NCBI GenBank assembly: GCA_016927425.1
Contig: JAFGMR010000079.1
Span: 45,015 to 109,014 of the forward strand
DNA from: Methanotrichaceae archaeon
GTDB lineage: Archaea; Halobacteriota; Methanosarcinia; Methanotrichales; Methanotrichaceae
Direction of reading: 5' to 3'
Length of the DNA stretch: 64,000 nucleotides
This document shows, in pieces, positions 59,469 to 64,000 of the stretch (its first letter is position 1; each line of letters begins with the position of its first letter). Made by a program: the position numbers and the translations under genes. The notes under the pieces were generated by a model. The model was not told the origin of the DNA, searched no databases, and saw only the letters and a program-made list of their open reading frames with translations.

Positions 59469-60887
59469 CTATTTACGTTTTTGTATCTTCTTCCGTAACC
59501 ACCAAACTTTCAATTTCTTTGGCAAACCAAAAACACCATCTAATATTTTTCGGAGACTATGTGCTTTCCGTATCTTCCACCACAACCACCACATTCTCCT
59601 ATATATTGGTCTGATGTGGGTTAATAATTCCTTGCCGCCATAAAGCCCTATAATGGCAACAAAGGCGAGCAAATAATCCTTATTCCTTTGCCACCATGTA
59701 TCGACGACGATATCGTAGGCATCGAATTTAATGAAGGTGCTATTAATCCCGATCTTAATGCGGGGTGGGGTGAAGGTGCCGGGCACAGAATAAATAATAT
59801 TTATCGGTATATTTTTAGATTCACCTTCTTTTATATTCCCTATGGTTAATGAGGTGCATGTAGAATTGTTTGTGTTCTTGCTGATTCCTTCGGCAGTCAA
59901 CTTTATCTCATCGAATTGGCATTCATATTGATCGCAGCTCCTCTCGAATAATATGGTGACATTATCTTCGTCGCTTTCCATAGCACCCCCCTTGTATTTG
60001 ATCTCATAGGATATCTCTAAATGATCTCCAACAAAAGCCCCCACAATCGGTTTATTTATAACCTGATCTATATATGGAACTGATTGAATCCAATATGGGA
60101 TGAGTTGAAACCATTCCTTCACCCTTACATGTTGTTGAATATATGAGATATCGGCCTCGTATCTCGGCACTGGCTCATCCACGATAATCTCGACAGAATG
60201 ATCAACGTCGGGGAAAAAATTGAATCCATCATTGAATCTCAGCGACGTGTCGCTCCTGTAGCAGCCTTTGACGTTCGGTCTAATGGTATACCAATAGACG
60301 ATATGTTCCGAACGATTTATGCTATCCACGAAGGCGCTGAGGTAAGTCGAGCTTACTTTATTGAGATTGAATATGACCTTCTCTAAATATCTATTACTTA
60401 CGTTGACGCTGTGCTCTCCCCGTGATGCACTCTCTTTGCAGTCACGGAACTGATTGTACTGGCATAATCGATAACATTCAGATATATTTGTAATGGATGT
60501 GCTACTTATACTACTCATATCAACATATTCATGTATATATATGTCTTTAAGCTCCTTTACTAGGGGAATGATCTCCACATATATGTGTATTTCATCTCCT
60601 AATAAATATGAACTGTTGCCGATGGGATATATTATCTTCTTGATCCTAACTGGATCTCCTGGTGAGTAAAGGACCCTCTCATGACTCCTTCCACTTTGGA
60701 TATCTCCCCCACCACCGAGCATAACCGGAGAAGTGCCTCCAGTGCTGGCTACTTGTTCCTGAGTAGCTCTTATCAGGGCCGAGGCTTGGCTCTCCTTGGT
60801 ACCCTCCTCCTGCATCCCCGAATACGTCACTGATTGGGAGATTGGGATAACAAAAATGAGAACAATTATCAGTAGACGTCCGAACAT
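59469..60887 (-). CDS. Exported membrane-anchored protein with basic cytoplasmic tail
   Basis: A signal peptide (LLIIVLIFVIPISQSVTY) precedes a large extracellular region with N-x-S/T sequons and cysteines (CYRLCQYNQFRDC), then a transmembrane helix (YLLAFVAIIGLYGGKELL, about 410-428) and a strongly basic tail (KKLKVWWLRKKIQKRK) that fixes the topology. No family known to me. The gene is AT-rich compared with neighbours and overlaps the start region of the PKD/beta-helix gene by 19 bases, so the two are co-expressed. They may form a surface complex (inference). Confidence 0.7.
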   Translation of the reverse strand: MFGRLLIIVLIFVIPISQSVTYSGMQEEGTKESQASALIRATQEQVASTGGTSPVMLGGGGDIQSGRSHERVLYSPGDPVRIKKIIYPIGNSSYLLGDEIHIYVEIIPLVKELKDIYIHEYVDMSSISSTSITNISECYRLCQYNQFRDCKESASRGEHSVNVSNRYLEKVIFNLNKVSSTYLSAFVDSINRSEHIVYWYTIRPNVKGCYRSDTSLRFNDGFNFFPDVDHSVEIIVDEPVPRYEADISYIQQHVRVKEWFQLIPYWIQSVPYIDQVINKPIVGAFVGDHLEISYEIKYKGGAMESDEDNVTILFERSCDQYECQFDEIKLTAEGISKNTNNSTCTSLTIGNIKEGESKNIPINIIYSVPGTFTPPRIKIGINSTFIKFDAYDIVVDTWWQRNKDYLLAFVAIIGLYGGKELLTHIRPIYRRMWWLWWKIRKAHSLRKILDGVFGLPKKLKVWWLRKKIQKRK

Positions 60888-63091
60888 GATATATTGGAGA
60901 ATACCCTATTCCTCAGGTCTTCTAATTTGCTATACTCTGTTCCTTTCATAATATCGATGGGCTTTTGATCGCTGCAACAGATATACTCATTGTCGTTAAA
61001 TAGACAGCATAATATATTTGATTGGCCTTTCACCTCATTGAACATATCATCATCATCCAAGCTATTATTGATGCAGATCCCATCGGAATTTTTCACGTGG
61101 ATTGCAGATGTGTTTGGGCTCTCAATTCTCGTATTCGATATGCTTACATTCAGAGAACCTATAATAAAAATGCCGGATAGTTTCAATTTCGGCCCCACTG
61201 TGATATTGCTGTTGGAAATAATGCTATCATTGCATCTTATAAGTTGCAGTCCCCGATGTATTGAGGTGGATGAAATCATCTGATTTTTTTCACCACGTAA
61301 TGTAATATTCATTCCAACCATCTCGACGAACGGGCATACTTCCGCATATAATCCGCTCCCCTTTGAGTGTGTTATATCTAATGAATCCAACAATACATTG
61401 CTAGAATTTCCCAATGTAACTGCAGCATAAGCATCATTCCCATCGATCTTGGCCATGCATTTGGATCTGATCGTTAGGTTATCCTTCCCCTCGATCTCGA
61501 TCGGGCCGTAAGCGCTCTGAGATCCACAGGGCTCGCATGTCAATATTATCTCCATCGGATCCTTAGCACTTTCAATCTCCCCTTGCAGATCGTCGCAGTA
61601 GGTAAGGTAGACGCAGCTCTGGTTGATGGGAACGCTCCACGTTCCATTATTCACCGTCTCATTAGCACGCACATCGACGCTGATCGTATCCGCCTCACGC
61701 CTTCCAGCCTTCCACTCGATCCGAGGAGTACCCTGGCCGCGTAATGGCTCTCCGCCTGAGATGCTCCAGGTATAGCTCGCCCCCGGCCCGGCATTCTTGA
61801 CCTTAGCCGTAAGGTTCGGCTGCAAAGCGCAGGCCGCTTTGGGTGCTGTGATATTGCAGTTTGGCAGAACTGTAACCGTCTTGCTGCAGCGGATATTCGT
61901 CCTTGGGATGGTCACGCTTATGACCATCTGCCCCGGCCAGTCTGCAGCCCAGGTAATCCGATTAGTTCCTTGTCCGGCCGGTATCCTGTCGCCATCGATG
62001 CTCCACTCCAAAGTGCCCCATTGGCCGCTATAATCCAATCGAGCTTCAAATGTCGTGCCAGCGACAACCTGTTCTGGGGCGATGATGCGGCACTCTCCGG
62101 TTGTATAGACGGTCTTTGAGCAGTGGTAGGGGATGCCGTTAATGGTAACGGTTGCAATCAACACAACTGATTCGCCCTCTCCTGCCCTCCAGGTGAAGTT
62201 CCTCTCGGTCTGGCCCGATATCGCCGCGCCCCCCTCGATAAGCCAGTAGTATCCAGCGTCGGAGCCGGCCTCTGGGACAGAGGCTGTGTTGATGCTGTTC
62301 GGTGCAGCATTATCCGGCGCGGTGATGCTGCACTCCCAGACGTTGACGAGCTTTGAGCAGGAGGAACTCGTCCCATTCCTGGTTATAGTCACGCTGATGT
62401 TGGCAAGGCCCGCCCTTGGGTAGCTCCATGTGATGGATGGCGTCCCGTTACCGGATTCCACAGTGCCTCCCGCTATGCTCCAGCTATATTGCGCTCCTGC
62501 TCCTGCGAAGGGAACGCTTGCTGTTGCCGGATGAGAGACGACCTCCCACTCGTTCGCCTCGATCGTGCAGTTGGGTGTGGGGGATGTAATGCAGATCTTA
62601 TTGATCCAGCCGGTGATCCCTCCATTATCCCCGGTTTTCTTGCTTAGTGTCCATGTAAGTTTGTGAACTCCCTCCGGAATCTCGTCGATATATTCGCCAT
62701 TTGATGAAGTACATTCAGCCTTCACTTCACCATCGATGAGGAAGAACAATCCGCTTACATCGATGTTGCCATCTTTACGGATAATATCTATAGAGTCTGA
62801 TTCTACGCTGCAGTTCCAACTAAAGGAAATGATCTTAGGTCCAACTACCTCTCTAGAGAGATTGCTCAATCCCCAGTGGGGGATACTCGCTTCGATATGT
62901 CCTGCGTTGGAGTTCCAGACCGTCTTATTATAAATTTCTGAAGTGCTGTATTCCATCCAGGTCGGGTAGGTCTCTTTGTTCCAGCTGTCATTGAGTCTTA
63001 CTGTAAAGTCGAGGCATTCGGGTGATGCAAGCGCTACGGCAAGGCACAAGCATGCGGCTGCAATGATGCATCCGATCTGGCGTAACAACAT
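60869..63091 (-). CDS. Secreted protein with four PKD-like repeats and a parallel beta-helix
   Basis: After a signal peptide (IAAACLCLAVALASP) and an N-terminal domain (about 24-170), four repeats of about 80 residues follow (about 170-505). Each opens with C-x-I-x-A or C-T-I-E-A, has a Y-x-W-S/L-I core, G-T-x-x-I-x-W and a late C-S-K. The C-terminal 200 residues (VLLDSLDITHSKGSGLYAEV, SIISNSNITVGPKLKLSGIF) show the ladder pattern of a right-handed beta-helix as in NosD/pectate-lyase-like folds. The gene is upstream of, and coupled to, the membrane-anchored gene. Possible role: carbohydrate or surface binding. Confidence 0.72.
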   Translation of the reverse strand: MLLRQIGCIIAAACLCLAVALASPECLDFTVRLNDSWNKETYPTWMEYSTSEIYNKTVWNSNAGHIEASIPHWGLSNLSREVVGPKIISFSWNCSVESDSIDIIRKDGNIDVSGLFFLIDGEVKAECTSSNGEYIDEIPEGVHKLTWTLSKKTGDNGGITGWINKICITSPTPNCTIEANEWEVVSHPATASVPFAGAGAQYSWSIAGGTVESGNGTPSITWSYPRAGLANISVTITRNGTSSSCSKLVNVWECSITAPDNAAPNSINTASVPEAGSDAGYYWLIEGGAAISGQTERNFTWRAGEGESVVLIATVTINGIPYHCSKTVYTTGECRIIAPEQVVAGTTFEARLDYSGQWGTLEWSIDGDRIPAGQGTNRITWAADWPGQMVISVTIPRTNIRCSKTVTVLPNCNITAPKAACALQPNLTAKVKNAGPGASYTWSISGGEPLRGQGTPRIEWKAGRREADTISVDVRANETVNNGTWSVPINQSCVYLTYCDDLQGEIESAKDPMEIILTCEPCGSQSAYGPIEIEGKDNLTIRSKCMAKIDGNDAYAAVTLGNSSNVLLDSLDITHSKGSGLYAEVCPFVEMVGMNITLRGEKNQMISSTSIHRGLQLIRCNDSIISNSNITVGPKLKLSGIFIIGSLNVSISNTRIESPNTSAIHVKNSDGICINNSLDDDDMFNEVKGQSNILCCLFNDNEYICCSDQKPIDIMKGTEYSKLEDLRNRVFSNISCSDVY

Positions 63092-63485
63092 TGTGGCCCT
63101 CCTCTAGCCTCATGCAACTCATTTGCTTGAGACCCAAAATGTGTGTACTCTAATCATTCATGAATCCTTTGGTCTGTATATTCGCGTTATATATCATTTA
63201 ATAAATATTATATATTTCTGTGGATTGACTCTAGATAATCCCATGCATGACTTCCCTTCATAGATGCTGATCGAAGCTCCTTATGCCAGGATCCGCATCT
63301 AGTTCGAGGATGCTAAATCCCCGCCTACCAGAGCGCCCTCTCTCCGCCATCCAGCGCCCCTGGATCGATGCCCCATCTCCACCGCCGCCTCCCGGGCGCG
63401 TCGCTTCCGCCGCCGAAGGCTGCTGCATAGCGCTCATTTACCATTGGCAGCATCGATGTTCTCCTGTCGTGTAGGGGATGTTCCC
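63092..63485. other. Gap upstream of the MntA gene and PKD/beta-helix gene
   Basis: An AT-rich block (63165-63225) with TATATTATTT-like strings probably holds the divergent promoters. The remainder (63250-63480) is GC-rich but shows no gene that I support. Confidence 0.35.
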
Positions 63486-63875
63486 ATGCAGTCTCGAAGG
63501 GCGGAGATCGAACGAGCGCTCCAGGTCATAATGGCCTTGGGCGGGGAGAAGGTGAAGTTCGTCATCCTGTACGGCTCGACCTCTCGGGAGGAGGCCCGCC
63601 CGGATTCAGACATCGATATCTGCGTCTACTACGACGACCTGGAAGGAGCTATGGACTTCAGGCTGCAGGTCATGTCGGAGCTCTTCGAGGAGATCTACGA
63701 TATCAGGATATTCCAGCATCTTCCCCTGCCCCTGAAAATCGAGGTCCTAAAGGGGAAGGTCTTATTCTGCCCCGATCTGCCCTTCCTTTACGATCTCGCC
63801 TACCAGACCGTCAAGGAGTTCGATTCCTTCAAGCATCGATACTACGACTACATAGGCATCGAGGCAATCAGATGA
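63486..63875 (+). CDS. MntA-family minimal nucleotidyltransferase (HEPN-MNT antitoxin type)
   Basis: VKFVILYGSTSREEARPDSD then IDICVYY is the Pol-beta-type nucleotidyltransferase motif G-S-x8-10-D-x-D, with the two catalytic Asp. The 129-aa length is that of MntA, which adds AMP to the HepT HEPN ribonuclease and so neutralises it. ATG 63486 begins at the family's first residues. The next short ORF (63872-63973) overlaps its stop by four bases, where hepT would normally start. Confidence 0.88.
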   Translation: MQSRRAEIERALQVIMALGGEKVKFVILYGSTSREEARPDSDIDICVYYDDLEGAMDFRLQVMSELFEEIYDIRIFQHLPLPLKIEVLKGKVLFCPDLPFLYDLAYQTVKEFDSFKHRYYDYIGIEAIR

Positions 63876-63973
63876 GCGACCGCTTGAAAGAGAGAGCGCT
63901 AAGAGTTGCGCTGATAACCCATCTTCGTCAGATCTCATTTAGATCGATAGCAGTAAAACACCAATTTTTTTGA
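63872..63973 (+). pseudogene. Truncated HEPN (HepT-like) remnant
   Basis: ATG 63872 overlaps the mntA stop in the usual ATGA manner and encodes 33 residues starting MSDRLKERALRV, in keeping with HepT-type N-termini, then ends at TGA 63971-63973. The catalytic R-x4-H motif of HEPN proteins is absent from this stretch. It is most simply a truncated toxin gene, although only 27 bases of window follow it. Confidence 0.45.
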
Positions 63974-64000
63974 GTCTGTTCTACATGCCTCCAATACCCA

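Noticed and set aside
59338..59643. Plus-strand ORF opposite the membrane-anchored protein end
   Set aside because: It runs antisense over the basic tail of the minus-strand gene, with no start context or homology I can see.
1..64000. CRISPR arrays, complete insertion sequences, rRNA genes
   Set aside because: I saw no regularly spaced repeats, no transposase frame and no rRNA-like sequence; the repeats found are pairs only.

Overview
The window looks like a chromosomal segment of a methanogenic archaeon, most likely an acetoclastic Methanothrix/Methanosaeta-type organism (an inference from gene content; no 16S rRNA lies here). The evidence is a thermosome, eukaryote-type ribosomal proteins (S3Ae, L21e), RNA polymerase subunit F, archaeal tRNA-modification enzymes, an intron-containing tRNA-Ser, TATA-box promoters, and genes for methanogen cofactors: cofH (coenzyme F420), mptA (methanopterin) and the DUF1890/DUF1894 pair. 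Many secreted proteins with N-glycosylation sequons fit a sheathed methanogen. Most genes are GC-rich and favour AGG/AGA arginine and ATA isoleucine codons; a few surface-protein and toxin genes are AT-richer.

Layout. 1-910: the end of cbf5, overlapping tRNA-Ser(GGA). 929-5361: accessory region with a decaying XRE/ImmA-PIN locus, a pentapeptide-protein remnant, a RelE toxin module and a secreted pentapeptide-repeat channel-like protein. 5494-11554: KaiC-like ATPase followed by glycogen-type glycosyltransferases and a GalT. 11812-14521: a hypothetical gene, MarC and a GIY-YIG nuclease. 14612-18502: a HesA/ThiF fragment, the intact HesA/ThiF gene, then a translationally coupled operon DUF1890-DUF1894-MoaD-MoaE-two unknowns-HIT. 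18499-26581: flavodoxin fusion, DUF2240, tyrA-aroE, DUF92 against a cis-prenyltransferase paralogue, kptA, mptA.

26905-35358 is a surface-protein region (subtilase, a tandem Trp/Tyr-rich secreted protein, other exported proteins) interrupted by rps3ae. 35355-43000: ribose-1,5-bisphosphate isomerase, cyclophilin-like protein, Tfx regulator facing an alcohol dehydrogenase, YkgJ, a degenerate AAA-like protein coupled to MscS, MTH1187-family protein, pyrF and a HAD hydrolase. 43030-46947: trmY-pus10-rpl21e-rpoF-DUF655-ksgA, an information-processing operon. 47014-59307: cofH, an NSUN methylase with a separate PUA-like protein, purC, lipoprotein plus winged-helix protein, thermosome, Ogg, a DHH phosphoesterase, trm56 and an ATP-grasp enzyme. 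59469-63091: two coupled AT-rich surface genes (PKD/beta-helix plus membrane protein). The window ends in an MntA nucleotidyltransferase with a truncated partner.

Themes: T-loop tRNA modification (Pus10, TrmY and Trm56 act on adjacent positions 54-56); storage-polysaccharide synthesis beside a KaiC ATPase; a methanogen-specific operon built around a ubiquitin-like sulfur carrier; and several two-gene modules whose joint function I cannot assign (AAA-like/MscS, PKD-helix/membrane protein, tandem W/Y-domain protein beside a subtilase). Several loci are visibly decaying.
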